Of a stretch of 22,973 nt of DNA, positions 1 to 7,296 are shown one piece after another. Each line of letters begins with the position of its first letter. Position 1 is the stretch's first letter. This stretch comes from Microcaldota archaeon (lineage in GTDB: Archaea; Micrarchaeota; Micrarchaeia; Burarchaeales; JAKAKT01), in assembly GCA_026396425.1 (NCBI GenBank), contig JAPLWU010000094.1:1-22973 (forward strand), given 5' to 3'. The notes under the pieces were generated by a model. That model made no database searches. It had not been told where the DNA came from and saw only the letters and a list, made by a program, of their open reading frames with translations. A program made the position numbers and the translations under genes.

Positions 1-416
1 TAGTCAATTCTCACCACGCCCCCTGTCTTTGTGATTATCGCGGCGCCCTCCGGACTCCCGAGTTCGATTCTGTCCGTATAAAGGGGCTCGAAAACCGACT
101 TTTCTCCGTAGTTGACCTCGAGAAGCCTGTCCCGCACGGCCAGCGAGTAGTTGAGCCCGCCGATGTCCGACGGGAGCGGGACGATGCACGCGCTCCCCTC
201 CTGCCCCATGGCAACGCCGTTCACGCACGATGCCAGTTTAGAAGCGAGATTCTCCGCAGCTATGGTCTGCGAAGCCTGGCGCGTCAGGTAACTCCTCTCC
301 TGGTACATGTTGATTACGAACAGGAAAAGGATTAGCGCAACGGTGAAAGCCACGAGGAAATCGGCGCTTATCTGCCCCCTCGGAGACAAAGCGCGCACAT
401 TCCGGATACCAGCCAT
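1..416 (-). CDS. Pilin-like protein with class III signal sequence, partial
   Basis: This reading frame is open to the left window edge; 138 complete codons are visible and the next two bases (TA) could begin either Tyr or a stop. Residues 12-35 hold a class III (type IV pilin-like) signal: the R-G-Q-I-S-A-D motif followed by a hydrophobic stretch (FLVAFTVALILFLFVI). Cleavage would be expected between G and Q by an archaeal prepilin peptidase, leaving an N-terminal hydrophobic helix for membrane or filament assembly. Asp stands where the usual +5 Glu is found. The rest has two Cys (near residues 65 and 77) and no domain I recognise. An in-frame ATG at 425 is possible, but GAGGG lies 9 nt before the ATG at 416, so I prefer 416. 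It follows another class III protein on the same strand. The signal is seen; a role in a pilus or other surface structure is inferred. Confidence 0.72.
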   Translation of the reverse strand, partial: MAGIRNVRALSPRGQISADFLVAFTVALILFLFVINMYQERSYLTRQASQTIAAENLASKLASCVNGVAMGQEGSACIVPLPSDIGGLNYSLAVRDRLLEVNYGEKSVFEPLYTDRIELGSPEGAAIITKTGGVVRID

Positions 417-495
417 TCGACTCATCCCTCGCTCCCGGATACGGCCTTCCGCAATCCCGGGCACCGGCCATTCATACTGCGCCTGCCCTTATCCG

Positions 496-581
496 CCTAG
501 CCCCCGCACCGGTATTCGTCCGCTTCGCAGCCTCGCCAAAGCCAGCCGCCACAACCCTAACCCCCGCACTCGTATGCGTCG
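496..581 (-). repeat. Duplicated 3' end of the pilin-like gene
   Basis: Segments 496-520 and 556-580 match at 21 of 25 positions by eye, with a 60-bp period. On the minus strand the upstream copy encodes the C-terminal D-A-Y-E-C-G-G-stop of the pilin-like protein. The downstream copy, in the same frame after the stop, encodes D-E-Y-R-C-G-G-stop. It looks like a relic copy of the gene tail lying in the spacer. Confidence 0.6.
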
Positions 582-1114
582 GTATTCTCGCCGACGGCAA
601 CGCATCCCTGTTTCGCAGTCACGAGAATCCAGTATCCGCCCGGCTCGTCCGGAAGCTCGCCCACCATTGCAGCGTCGGCTTTCGCGTTCACGTCAGAGAT
701 TCCGCCCCCAATGTAAAGGCCTATGTTGGCCATGCTCCCGTCTATGAACACCCTCTCAGCAGCAACGTTTTCCTGGATTTTAACGAAAACCTTCCTCTGC
801 GCGCCCACGCCCTGTGAGTAGACAATCGTTGCGGCATTGGCCACGTCGGAAACGGCAGCCCGGGCCTGCTCGAGCCTCTCCAGATTCTGGCTGGCCTGGA
901 GCTGCGCCTGGCCGATGATTATGGCTATCGTCAGCACCATGAGGGCCGCGGAGAGTATGAGCACCAACTCTACGGATGTTTGCCCAGCTCGCGAACCCAG
1001 ATTAAACGAACTCGGTCGTTTCGAATTCGCACGCGCAGGAAGCGGCCGGTCGGCTCGCGAACTCGAGCGTTTCGAAACTGTTTGCATGGGTTCGAGTGAT
1101 GTTTGGCCGCGCAT
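557..1114 (-). CDS. Pilin-like protein with class III signal and unusual N-terminal extension
   Basis: A 185-aa protein from the ATG at 1114; an in-frame TTG at 1123 is an alternative. The functional class III signal is at about residues 41-65: R-A-G-Q-T-S-V-E followed by a hydrophobic helix (LVLILSAALMVLTIAIII). Q+1 and E+5 fit archaeal prepilin peptidase substrates. The odd part is upstream: the protein also begins M-R-G-Q-T-S-L-E, a second class III motif with no hydrophobic segment after it. The two are joined by a Ser/Arg-rich stretch with an internal repeat (S-K-R-S-S-S / S-K-R-P-S-S). No start codon lies close to the second motif, so the roughly 40-residue extension seems to be translated. 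The C-terminal half (Cys near the end, Gly-rich GGGISD) matches no family I know. The gene follows the KaiC-like gene by about 50 nt and precedes another pilin-like gene. Confidence 0.72.
   Translation of the reverse strand: MRGQTSLEPMQTVSKRSSSRADRPLPARANSKRPSSFNLGSRAGQTSVELVLILSAALMVLTIAIIIGQAQLQASQNLERLEQARAAVSDVANAATIVYSQGVGAQRKVFVKIQENVAAERVFIDGSMANIGLYIGGGISDVNAKADAAMVGELPDEPGGYWILVTAKQGCVAVGENTDAYECGG
1007..1080. repeat. In-frame direct repeat in the pilin N-terminal extension
   Basis: Segments 1007-1029 and 1058-1080 match at about 18 of 23 positions with a 51-bp (17-codon) period, sharing CGAACTCG and CGTTTCGAA. They lie between the two class III motifs. The motifs share the 10-base block around GATGTTTG at 975-985 and 1098-1108. 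Together they suggest that the extension arose by local duplication. Confidence 0.5.
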
Positions 1115-1167
1115 GCTTAACAATTAGATTCCCTGTTTTTAAATTGCGCGCTTTCGAACTCGCGAGT

Positions 1168-1878
1168 TCATCTCTTTCCGAGCACCGGCTGCCCGGGGTA
1201 AAGAGTAATGCCGCGGTCCGTGATTTTCATGGGCACCATCCTTCGCTCGTGCGCAATCCCGCGCATCTTCGTGACTTCGAGCGCGAGCTGCATCACGTCG
1301 CCCTGCCTTATCCCGTGAATGACTATCAGTCCGTCGGCGAGATATTCAACGCCGAAGCGAGGCTTGACCTCCCCGTCCCGGGAAGTAACCGCCTCAGAAG
1401 TGAGCAAACAGGTGCAGCCCCACTTTCTCAATGATTCCATCGTCTTCAGGAAAGCCATCCTTCTCTTGTATTCGTCCTCGTGGAGCATGACGAGCGAGGT
1501 TATGGAGTCAATCACGACGCGCTGCACGCCATTTTCGCGTATGATGTCCTCGATGATATTGCCTTCGGTTATGAACCTGTGCACCTCGTGAGGAGGGTAT
1601 TCGAGAACCGAAATCATCTTGTCCTTCTCGAGCTTGTCGAAGTCCCAGCCCATCCTCTTCATGTGCTTGAAGAGCATGCCTTTCTGTTCTTCAAACGTGA
1701 TATACAATCCGGGCTCCTTGAATTTCTCCGCGCCCTGAAAAAGGAACTGCATGGCAAAAGTGGTTTTTCCGCTTCCCGGGCCGCCCGCAACGATGACGAC
1801 GCTCCTGGGCTCGAAGCCGCCCTCTATCATTTCGTCCATGCCCGGTATGCCGGTCTTCACTTTGTCCTCTTCAGCCAT
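1168..1878 (-). CDS. Single-domain KaiC-like ATPase
   Basis: A 236-aa RecA-fold ATPase of the archaeal KaiC-like group. It has Walker A G-G-P-G-S-G-K-T (32-39), paired glutamates in T-F-E-E (61-64) as in KaiC, Walker B V-V-I-D-S (121-125), and the family opening K-T-G-I-P-G-M-D. There is one KaiC domain, against two in cyanobacterial KaiC. A GTG at 1887 is in frame, but the ATG at 1878 is preceded by GGTGA with a 5-nt spacer, the arrangement seen at several other starts here, so I use 1878. A TATA box at 1931-1939 supplies a promoter with a leader of about 30 nt. Such ATPases often act as signalling or assembly factors (for example ArlH in the archaellum). Its place just upstream of two pilin-like genes makes a role in surface-structure assembly or regulation possible, but this is inference. 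Confidence 0.88.
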   Translation of the reverse strand: MAEEDKVKTGIPGMDEMIEGGFEPRSVVIVAGGPGSGKTTFAMQFLFQGAEKFKEPGLYITFEEQKGMLFKHMKRMGWDFDKLEKDKMISVLEYPPHEVHRFITEGNIIEDIIRENGVQRVVIDSITSLVMLHEDEYKRRMAFLKTMESLRKWGCTCLLTSEAVTSRDGEVKPRFGVEYLADGLIVIHGIRQGDVMQLALEVTKMRGIAHERRMVPMKITDRGITLYPGQPVLGKR

Positions 1879-1930
1879 AAGTGTCACCTTTCAAAATCCA
1901 AATGCTCGCTTACAAGTAACGCTCCCCGCA

Positions 1931-1939
1931 TTTATATAA
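1931..1939 (-). promoter_or_regulatory. TATA box of the KaiC-like gene
   Basis: On the minus strand the sequence reads TTATATAAA. It lies about 57 nt before the ATG at 1878, which would place transcription start about 30 nt ahead of the gene, leaving room for the GGTGA ribosome-binding site. Confidence 0.6.
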
Positions 1940-1972
1940 CTTAACCCGAACTCGCCTGAACAGCCTCAGCAG

Positions 1973-1988
1973 GGAAGCCGCAGCTTCC
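1973..1988 (-). other. Perfect 6-bp stem hairpin downstream of cdc48
   Basis: GGAAGC-CGCA-GCTTCC is a perfect inverted repeat about 45 nt after the cdc48 stop. No T-tract follows on the minus strand, so it is not a clear terminator; it could stabilise the transcript end. Part of the same spacer (about 1949-1965) weakly resembles the cdc48 3' end. Confidence 0.25.
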
Positions 1989-2031
1989 TCTGAACCGCCT
2001 ATCGACACCTCGGCCTAAAGGCAGGGGTTGT

Positions 2032-4353
2032 TCACCTGAACATGCTGTCCTGGCCCTTCTTGAAGCTCTCCATCCTGTCGACCTGCTCTTTGGTAACGGT
2101 CGATTTCATGGTCTTGAGGGCCTCCTGGAAGTCGGCCATGTCGACAGTTTCCTTCTCGACGCGTATGGCCTGCATTCCTGCTTCGCGACAGACGCCTTCA
2201 ATGTCCGCGCCGGTGTAGCCCTCGGTCATCTTTGCCAGCATCGCAAGCTTCACATCAGAGGCGAGCGGCATCGCCTTGGTATGCACCTTGAATATTTCCA
2301 GCCTCGTTCTTTCGTCTGGTGCGGGAAGCGTGATGATTTTGTCGAATCTCCCGGGCCTAAGCAAGGCGGGATCGATGATATCGGGCCTGTTGCTCGCGGC
2401 AATCACGACGACGTTCTTCAGATTCTGCAAACCGTCCATTTCGGTGAGCATCGAATTAACGACCCTCTCAACGGCCTTGGTTCCCTCGTCGCCGCCCCCT
2501 CTTCGCGAGGCAATGGCGTCAACTTCATCTATGAAAATCACGCATGGCGCCGCCATCCTCGCCTTCCTGAAAATCTCGCGGATTGCCTTCTCGCTCTCGC
2601 CGACCCACTTGCTGAGGACTTCCGGCCCTTTCACGGAAATGAAGTTGGACTCACTCTCGTTGGCAACCGCCTTGGCGAGCATTGTTTTCCCGGTTCCGGG
2701 GATTCCAACCAGGAGAATTCCCTTTATCGGCCTGATTCCCATTTTGGTGAAGACTTCGGGCTTCTTGAGCGGAAGCTCGACGGCCTCCTTGAGCTCCTTC
2801 TTAGTGTTTTCGAGACCGCCGACATCCTCCCACCTCACGTTCGGGATTTCCACGAAAACTTCGCGGAGGGCGGAAGGCTGGATTTCGCGGAGCGCATTGT
2901 GGAAGTCCTCCTCGGTCACCCTGAGGCTCTCGAGAACGCTCTGCGGGATGAACTCCTGCTCCAAATCGATTTGCGGGAGCACCCTGCGAAGCGCTTTCAT
3001 GGCCGCCTCTTTCGTGAGCGAGGAAATGTCGGCCCCGGTATAGCCGTGAGTCAGGTCGGCAAGCCTGCCCACGAACCGCTCATAGAGCTGCCTGCCAATC
3101 TCGCTCTTAACGTTCGCAGGAATCTTCTCCTCCGGAGATTTTTCAATGTCGGCCATGGACTTGAAGTGCGAGACCGCCGCGATTGTCTCCTTCGGAATCC
3201 CGCTCTTCTCCATCACGGATTTGGCAATCGAGACGTTGAAAGACGCGTCAATGGGCATTCCCCTCGTGTGAATCTCGAGAATCTCCTTCCTGCCGTTCCT
3301 GTCGGGCACGCCAATCTCGATTTCGCGGTCGAATCGGCCCGGCCTGCGGAGCGCGGGGTCGATTGCGTTGGGCCTGTTTGTGGCTCCAATCACTATTACA
3401 TTCCCGCGCGTATTCAAACCATCCATCAACGTGAGAAGTTGCGAGACCATGCGCCTCTCCACTTCGCCTTGCACCTCTTCCCTTTTGGGGGCAATCGCAT
3501 CTATTTCATCCATGAAGATTATGGATGGCGCGTTCTCCTCCGCGTCCTTGAAGACCTGCCTGAGGCGCTCCTCGCTCTCGCCCACGAACTTGCTGACGAG
3601 CTCCGGGCCTGCGATGTTGATGAAGTTGGCCTCGCTCTCGCTCGCAACGGCCTTGGCAAGCAGCGTTTTCCCGCCTCCGGACACACCATGAATCAAAACC
3701 CCTTTCGGCGCTTCTATGCCAAGTCGCTCGAACAGTTCGGGATGGCGCATTGGGAGCTCGACCATCTCCCTGATTTTCTGCACCTCGTCCTTGATTCCGC
3801 CGATGTCCTCGTAGGAGATGCTCGGGATTTTGCCCATCTCCTTTACGGGCTCTGTTTTCACTACTATCTCGCTGGCCTCGCGGATGATTGCAATTCCCTG
3901 CGGCTGCACTACGGCCGCAATCAGCGGGAGCTGAAAATTCACCCCGAGCCTTATGATTATCGTATCGCCTTTCGTGATTGCCCTGCCGAGAAGCCTTCGT
4001 TTCAGATACTCGTCAAAGCCTGGCGCGAAGCCCCTGCCCGAAAGCGGCGTGGTCGGCGCGAGCACCACCTTCTTGGCCTCCTTGAGGTCGGCCGGCTTGA
4101 GCGTGACCTTGTCGCCAATGGCAACGCCCGCGTTGTTCCTCAGATACCCGTCCATGCGTACGATGTTGAGGCCCTCCTCTTCGGGGTAGAGCGGCCAGAC
4201 TATACCGGCGGTGCTCTTCTTCCCCTTGACTTCCGCTATGTCGCCGGAGCTTGCGCCGAGGGATTTCCTCGCCCTCGAGTCGATTCGCACGATGCCTTTC
4301 CCGACATCGTTCTGGAGGGCTTCCGCAACTTTCAATTCAACAACGTCTGCCAT
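2032..4353 (-). CDS. CDC48/VAT-family AAA+ ATPase
   Basis: A 773-aa double-ring AAA+ unfoldase of the CDC48/p97/VAT family, which extracts and unfolds proteins, probably for the proteasome. The N-terminal double-psi barrel and alpha-beta domain cover about 1-180. D1 has Walker A G-V-S-G-G-G-K-T (223-230) and Walker B I-I-F-M-D-E-I-D (278-285), with R-R-P-G-R-F-D near 336-342. D2 has Walker A G-I-P-G-T-G-K-T (550-557) and Walker B V-I-F-I-D-E-V-D (605-612). Two oddities: the D1 P-loop departs from the usual G-P-P-G-T-G-K-T, and about 50 extra residues (roughly 374-428) sit in the D1 lid, before H-G-Y-T-G-A-D. The usual hydrophobic C-terminal tail is replaced by Q-D-S-M-F-R. Start chosen: ATG at 4353 with GGTGA 5 nt upstream; GTG 4362 and ATG 4359 are also in frame. 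The flavin reductase gene ends 15 nt before this start, implying an operon. Confidence 0.93.
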   Translation of the reverse strand: MADVVELKVAEALQNDVGKGIVRIDSRARKSLGASSGDIAEVKGKKSTAGIVWPLYPEEEGLNIVRMDGYLRNNAGVAIGDKVTLKPADLKEAKKVVLAPTTPLSGRGFAPGFDEYLKRRLLGRAITKGDTIIIRLGVNFQLPLIAAVVQPQGIAIIREASEIVVKTEPVKEMGKIPSISYEDIGGIKDEVQKIREMVELPMRHPELFERLGIEAPKGVLIHGVSGGGKTLLAKAVASESEANFINIAGPELVSKFVGESEERLRQVFKDAEENAPSIIFMDEIDAIAPKREEVQGEVERRMVSQLLTLMDGLNTRGNVIVIGATNRPNAIDPALRRPGRFDREIEIGVPDRNGRKEILEIHTRGMPIDASFNVSIAKSVMEKSGIPKETIAAVSHFKSMADIEKSPEEKIPANVKSEIGRQLYERFVGRLADLTHGYTGADISSLTKEAAMKALRRVLPQIDLEQEFIPQSVLESLRVTEEDFHNALREIQPSALREVFVEIPNVRWEDVGGLENTKKELKEAVELPLKKPEVFTKMGIRPIKGILLVGIPGTGKTMLAKAVANESESNFISVKGPEVLSKWVGESEKAIREIFRKARMAAPCVIFIDEVDAIASRRGGGDEGTKAVERVVNSMLTEMDGLQNLKNVVVIAASNRPDIIDPALLRPGRFDKIITLPAPDERTRLEIFKVHTKAMPLASDVKLAMLAKMTEGYTGADIEGVCREAGMQAIRVEKETVDMADFQEALKTMKSTVTKEQVDRMESFKKGQDSMFR

Positions 4354-4368
4354 AATCATCACCCAGGC

Positions 4369-4842
4369 CTAAAGTACCTGAAATTTCATCCCGCCCATGT
4401 CATAAATCCCTTTCTTTTCACCGGTCAGGTCGGCGTTCACCACCTCACCAACGAAAATCGTGTGGTCGCCTGAATCGCATTTTCCAACAAGCTTGCATTC
4501 GAGGTTGGCGTAGCATTCCTCGATTCCCGGCGGCTTAACGAATTTTGATTTCTTCTGCGTCAATTTTGCCGCCTCGAACTTGTCCGTGTTTTTCCCGCTC
4601 GTTGTCCCGCAGATTTCAATCGCCTTCTCCATGCCCCTGCCCGGTATGCACAAAACGAATTCCCCGCCCTCGCTTATCAGCTTGTGCGAATGCCTCGTCT
4701 TACCGACGGATATTGCGAACATCGAGGGCTGCTGTGAAGTGGGCATTGCCCACGCGAGCGTGATTATGTTCGGGTTGCCCTGCTCGTCCGCGCTCGTCAC
4801 GAGCACGATTCTCACCGGGTAAAGCAGCCTGTGCAGCATCAT
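4369..4842 (-). CDS. Flavin reductase-like FMN-binding protein
   Basis: A 157-aa protein of the flavin reductase-like (FMN-binding split barrel) family. Visible family features are the N-terminal Y-P-V-R-I-V-L-V-T-S strand, the P-N-I-I-T-L-A-W block, S-Q-Q-P-S-M-F-A-I-S-V (substrate/FMN pocket), K-T-R-H-S-H-K-L-I, and a late barrel strand G-D-H-T-I-F-V-G-E-V. Members bind FMN and reduce flavin or act as NAD(P)H-dependent oxidoreductases; the exact partner is unknown. Length is normal. Two adjacent ATGs (4842, 4839) are possible. It is the first gene of the pair with cdc48. Its promoter probably lies next to the 3' end of the upstream tnpB, so the mobile gene directly abuts this operon. Confidence 0.85.
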   Translation of the reverse strand: MMLHRLLYPVRIVLVTSADEQGNPNIITLAWAMPTSQQPSMFAISVGKTRHSHKLISEGGEFVLCIPGRGMEKAIEICGTTSGKNTDKFEAAKLTQKKSKFVKPPGIEECYANLECKLVGKCDSGDHTIFVGEVVNADLTGEKKGIYDMGGMKFQVL

Positions 4843-4879
4843 TTACTTCACGTTCCATTCGCTCCGCGTCATTCCAAAG

Positions 4880-4890
4880 TGTTAATATGA
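4880..4890 (-). promoter_or_regulatory. Candidate TATA box for the flavin reductase-cdc48 operon
   Basis: On the minus strand TCATATTAACA lies about 43 nt before the ATG, which predicts a leader of about 20 nt. It is immediately beyond the tnpB stop codon and overlaps the hairpin there. It is AT-rich but not a perfect TATA element. Confidence 0.35.
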
Positions 4891-4905
4891 TAGTGAACTA
4901 CCACT
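4888..4905 (-). ncRNA. Possible right-end hairpin / omega-RNA 3' part of the TnpB element
   Basis: At the tnpB stop codon the minus strand can form TGGTAG-TTCA-CTATCA (5 Watson-Crick pairs plus one G-T), or alternatively AGTG-GTAGTT-CACT. IS200/IS605 elements carry subterminal hairpins, and TnpB guide (omega) RNAs are made from the 3' part of tnpB and the right end. Only the hairpin is seen; the RNA is inferred. Confidence 0.28.
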
Positions 4906-6031
4906 CGATAAATCGGGCGACTTCTTCTTTCACGGACGAAACCCTCGTTTCATCTCCAGAAGCGTTACTTCCCGCAGTTCCCGCGGTAGCTCGTTTGAGT
5001 ATATTTCTTGCAGCATTTATATCTCTATCGAGGAAGAGCCCACAGAAAGGGCATGCGTGCGTCCTTTCCGAAAGCTCCTTCTCAACAACCGCGCCGCAAG
5101 AACTGCATTCCTTCGTTGTGTTTTCAGGATTTACGAACTCAATCTTGCAACCGGCTCCTTCCGCCTTGTATGCAAGCATGCTCGCAAACCTGCTCCAGCC
5201 CGCATCATAGATTGATTTCCCGAAATTTCGTTTCGCCATCTCTTTGCTTTTTAGATTTTCCAACGCAATAAAAGAATATGAGTTCACAAGCTCGCTTGAA
5301 AGCTTGTGAAGAAAATCTCTCCTGCAATTGGCAATTCTCTCATGGACTCTTGCAACTTTAAGTTTCGCTCTCTTTCTATTCCTGCTACTGTTTTCACATC
5401 TTGAGAGACGCCGCTGGCTTGAGGCGAGCCGTTTCTCGTGTTTCCTGAAATGCCTCGGATTTCCGATGATTTTTCCGTCGGAAAGGGCAGCAAAGTTTGA
5501 CAGGCCCAAATCAATGCCTACTTTTTCTCCCGAATTTTGCTTCGGTTGCCCTTTCTCTTCCTGAAAGCAAAAGATTGAAAACCATTTTCCCGAGGATTCC
5601 CTTTTCAAAGTTAGCGTTTTTATTTTTCCTTTTATCTCCCTGTGCTTCCTAATTGGGATCTCTCCGAAAGTGGTGACCTTGAGCTTTTTTCCTAGGGAAA
5701 AGCCGGATTGCGGATAAAGAAGACTCTTCATTCTGTCAAAGGACTTGAAGCGCGGGAAGCCGCATGATTTTCCCTGCTTTTTCAGCTTGACCATGCGCCA
5801 GAGCGCATTATGGAGCCTGTGGGAGAGCGTCTGGGCGACTTGGGAGTGCAGTCCAGAGTTTTTCACCATTCTTTGCATTTCCAGTTTTGAAATAAACGTT
5901 CCTTCCTCGCCGTATCTCTTCTTGTTGGCTCCAAGCAGATTGTTCCACAACTCCTTTGCAGTCCATAAGTGAGAGTTAAGGGTTTTCTCCTGCGCTTTTG
6001 AAGGATACAGTCTGAACTTGTACGCTCGCAT
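4898..6031 (-). CDS. tnpB: TnpB (IS200/IS605-family RNA-guided nuclease), intact
   Basis: A full-length 377-aa TnpB. The N-terminal R-A-Y-K-F-R-L-Y-P and helical region are followed by the split RuvC nuclease: Asp174 in V-G-I-D-L-G, Glu258 in I-A-L-E-N-L-K, and Asp337 in D-R-D-I-N-A-A. Between the last two lies a zinc finger with C309/C312 and C327/C330. All catalytic residues are present, so the protein is probably active. No TnpA transposase is nearby, so the copy is solitary and may have been moved in trans. The region is more AT-rich and Lys-rich than its neighbours, consistent with transfer. A TATA box at 6051-6061 sits 26 nt before the ATG, suggesting a leaderless mRNA. TnpB proteins cut DNA guided by an RNA from their own 3' end, adjacent to a short target motif. 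The guide and target motif here cannot be read without other copies. Confidence 0.93.
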   Translation of the reverse strand: MRAYKFRLYPSKAQEKTLNSHLWTAKELWNNLLGANKKRYGEEGTFISKLEMQRMVKNSGLHSQVAQTLSHRLHNALWRMVKLKKQGKSCGFPRFKSFDRMKSLLYPQSGFSLGKKLKVTTFGEIPIRKHREIKGKIKTLTLKRESSGKWFSIFCFQEEKGQPKQNSGEKVGIDLGLSNFAALSDGKIIGNPRHFRKHEKRLASSQRRLSRCENSSRNRKRAKLKVARVHERIANCRRDFLHKLSSELVNSYSFIALENLKSKEMAKRNFGKSIYDAGWSRFASMLAYKAEGAGCKIEFVNPENTTKECSSCGAVVEKELSERTHACPFCGLFLDRDINAARNILKRATAGTAGSNASGDETRVSSVKEEVARFIEW

Positions 6032-6050
6032 GACATTGTGGATTACAAGA

Positions 6051-6061
6051 CAATATAAAAA
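6051..6061 (-). promoter_or_regulatory. TATA box of tnpB (leaderless arrangement)
   Basis: On the minus strand TTTTTATATTG is centred about 26 nt before the tnpB ATG at 6031. No Shine-Dalgarno site lies between, so translation probably starts at the mRNA 5' end. Confidence 0.55.
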
Positions 6062-6193
6062 GCGGGTTAGAGACTTGCTTTCCAGTGAGTGCGCGATATT
6101 GATTCGTTAAAACAGGCGGGTTTGGCGCCAGCATATTCTTACCATAACCCTCAATGCTTTTCTATCTTTTAATCCTTGTGTTTCGAGTTCGAA

Positions 6194-7174
6194 TCAACTT
6201 CGTGTCAATCCCCTCTCGCCGAAAACCCAGTTGTCGTCCTTCATGAAGGCGACCTCGTAGTTCCGGATAACTCCGGCGAATTTCATCCTTATCTCGTTCA
6301 TGAACTCGTTGAACTCTGCGTAGTCCTTTCCCATCATTTCTATCTCTATATCCCACGAAGAAAGCTGCCTTACGAGATAAACTATGTTCGGGCTCTGCCG
6401 CGCGTATTCAATCAGCCTTTGCTCATCCTTCTCCGGGAGGTTGTAGAAATACACGAAAGTCTTGAACATTTCGTAGCCGAGTTTCATGTGGTCGACGGCG
6501 ACACGGTACTGCATTATCACGCCATCTTTCTCCATTTTTTTCATCCTGTTGCGCACGATATCCGCGGTCGAGCCCGTTTTTCTTGCAAGCTCCACAATCG
6601 GAATTCGGGCATCCCTCGCGAGAATTCGCAATATTTTTTTGTCAAGCTCGTCCGGCTTGTTTTCAACAACCTCGCCGGCGAACATCGTAGGCTCGGGTCT
6701 CTCCTTTAATTCCGGAACAAGATACCTCTTTGGGTATTGCCGGACGTTCACAAGCACCCCGATATCCCTCTTTATTATCAGATGCCTGAAGTCCGTGTAA
6801 ACCTTGTTCTTGAGCGCGTTGAACTCCTCAACATCCCTGGCGTAGAAAGTCGCATGCAAATCCCAAACGCCGTCGTTTTCCCCGAACCAGTAGATTCCGG
6901 GGAGCTTGCGTATGTAGTCGTGAAATTTCTTCCTCTCATCCGGGATATTGGCGAGCTGAAAATACATCTTGAAGCCCATGTAGCCCATCTTGCCCGGGTT
7001 TATCGAGGTGGAGAATTCCTGGATTATCCCTTCTTTCTGCATTTTCATTATCCTGAGCCTCACCGATTCCCTCGAGCGCCTGACTATCCGGCCAAGCCTG
7101 CTGTCGCTTACCCTCGCGTTCTTGTCCAGCTCGTAGAGAAGTCGTCTATTTATTTTGTCCAATTTATATGCCAT
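6194..7174 (-). CDS. Tandem Lrp/AsnC-type transcription regulator
   Basis: A 326-aa protein made of two Lrp/AsnC-like units in tandem. The first winged helix-turn-helix is at about 3-55 (L-D-K-I-N-R-R-L-L-Y-E-L-D) and a RAM-like domain follows to about 150. The second winged helix is at about 176-224 (E-L-D-K-K-I-L-R-I-L-A-R-D-A) with a second RAM-like domain to about 315. Normal Lrp proteins are 140-160 aa with one unit and assemble as dimers or octamers; a fused pair would give a pseudo-symmetric dimer in one chain. The ATG at 7174 is chosen because a strong TATA box is centred 27 nt upstream (leaderless); TTG 7186 is also in frame. It is divergent from an unrecognised gene (start 7336), a typical arrangement for self- and neighbour regulation. 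The ligand is unknown. Confidence 0.85.
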   Translation of the reverse strand: MAYKLDKINRRLLYELDKNARVSDSRLGRIVRRSRESVRLRIMKMQKEGIIQEFSTSINPGKMGYMGFKMYFQLANIPDERKKFHDYIRKLPGIYWFGENDGVWDLHATFYARDVEEFNALKNKVYTDFRHLIIKRDIGVLVNVRQYPKRYLVPELKERPEPTMFAGEVVENKPDELDKKILRILARDARIPIVELARKTGSTADIVRNRMKKMEKDGVIMQYRVAVDHMKLGYEMFKTFVYFYNLPEKDEQRLIEYARQSPNIVYLVRQLSSWDIEIEMMGKDYAEFNEFMNEIRMKFAGVIRNYEVAFMKDDNWVFGERGLTRS

Positions 7175-7194
7175 TGATATTGACAAAACAGTTC

Positions 7195-7207
7195 ATATTT
7201 AAATATT
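7195..7207 (-). promoter_or_regulatory. Promoter of the tandem Lrp gene (BRE/TATA)
   Basis: On the minus strand GCGGAAAAATATTTAAATAT contains a purine-rich BRE-like part followed by a TATA core. Its centre is about 27 nt from the ATG at 7174, so the mRNA is probably leaderless. Confidence 0.6.
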
Positions 7208-7296
7208 TTTCCGCTAATCGCAAGAAAATTTTGGGGATGCAATATATTCAAGTTTTTACATAATTAGTGCAAGGGGCGCGTGCGAATTCGGCTAAA

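Noticed and set aside
4..471. Two minus-strand frames over the partial pilin gene
   Set aside because: Both are shadows; the frame starting at 416 has the class III signal and runs on to the window edge.
490..585. Pyrrolysine insertion at the pilin TAG
   Set aside because: A single TAG followed by a duplicated tail is better explained by duplication; no pyl genes or PYLIS-like context are in view.
1973..1988. Intrinsic terminator for cdc48
   Set aside because: The hairpin is perfect but no T-run follows on the coding strand, so I list it only as a hairpin.
2281..4473. Open frame of 730 codons on the plus strand opposite cdc48
   Set aside because: It is antisense to a strongly conserved gene, resembles no family, and long antisense frames are expected where codons of a GC-rich gene avoid certain triplets.
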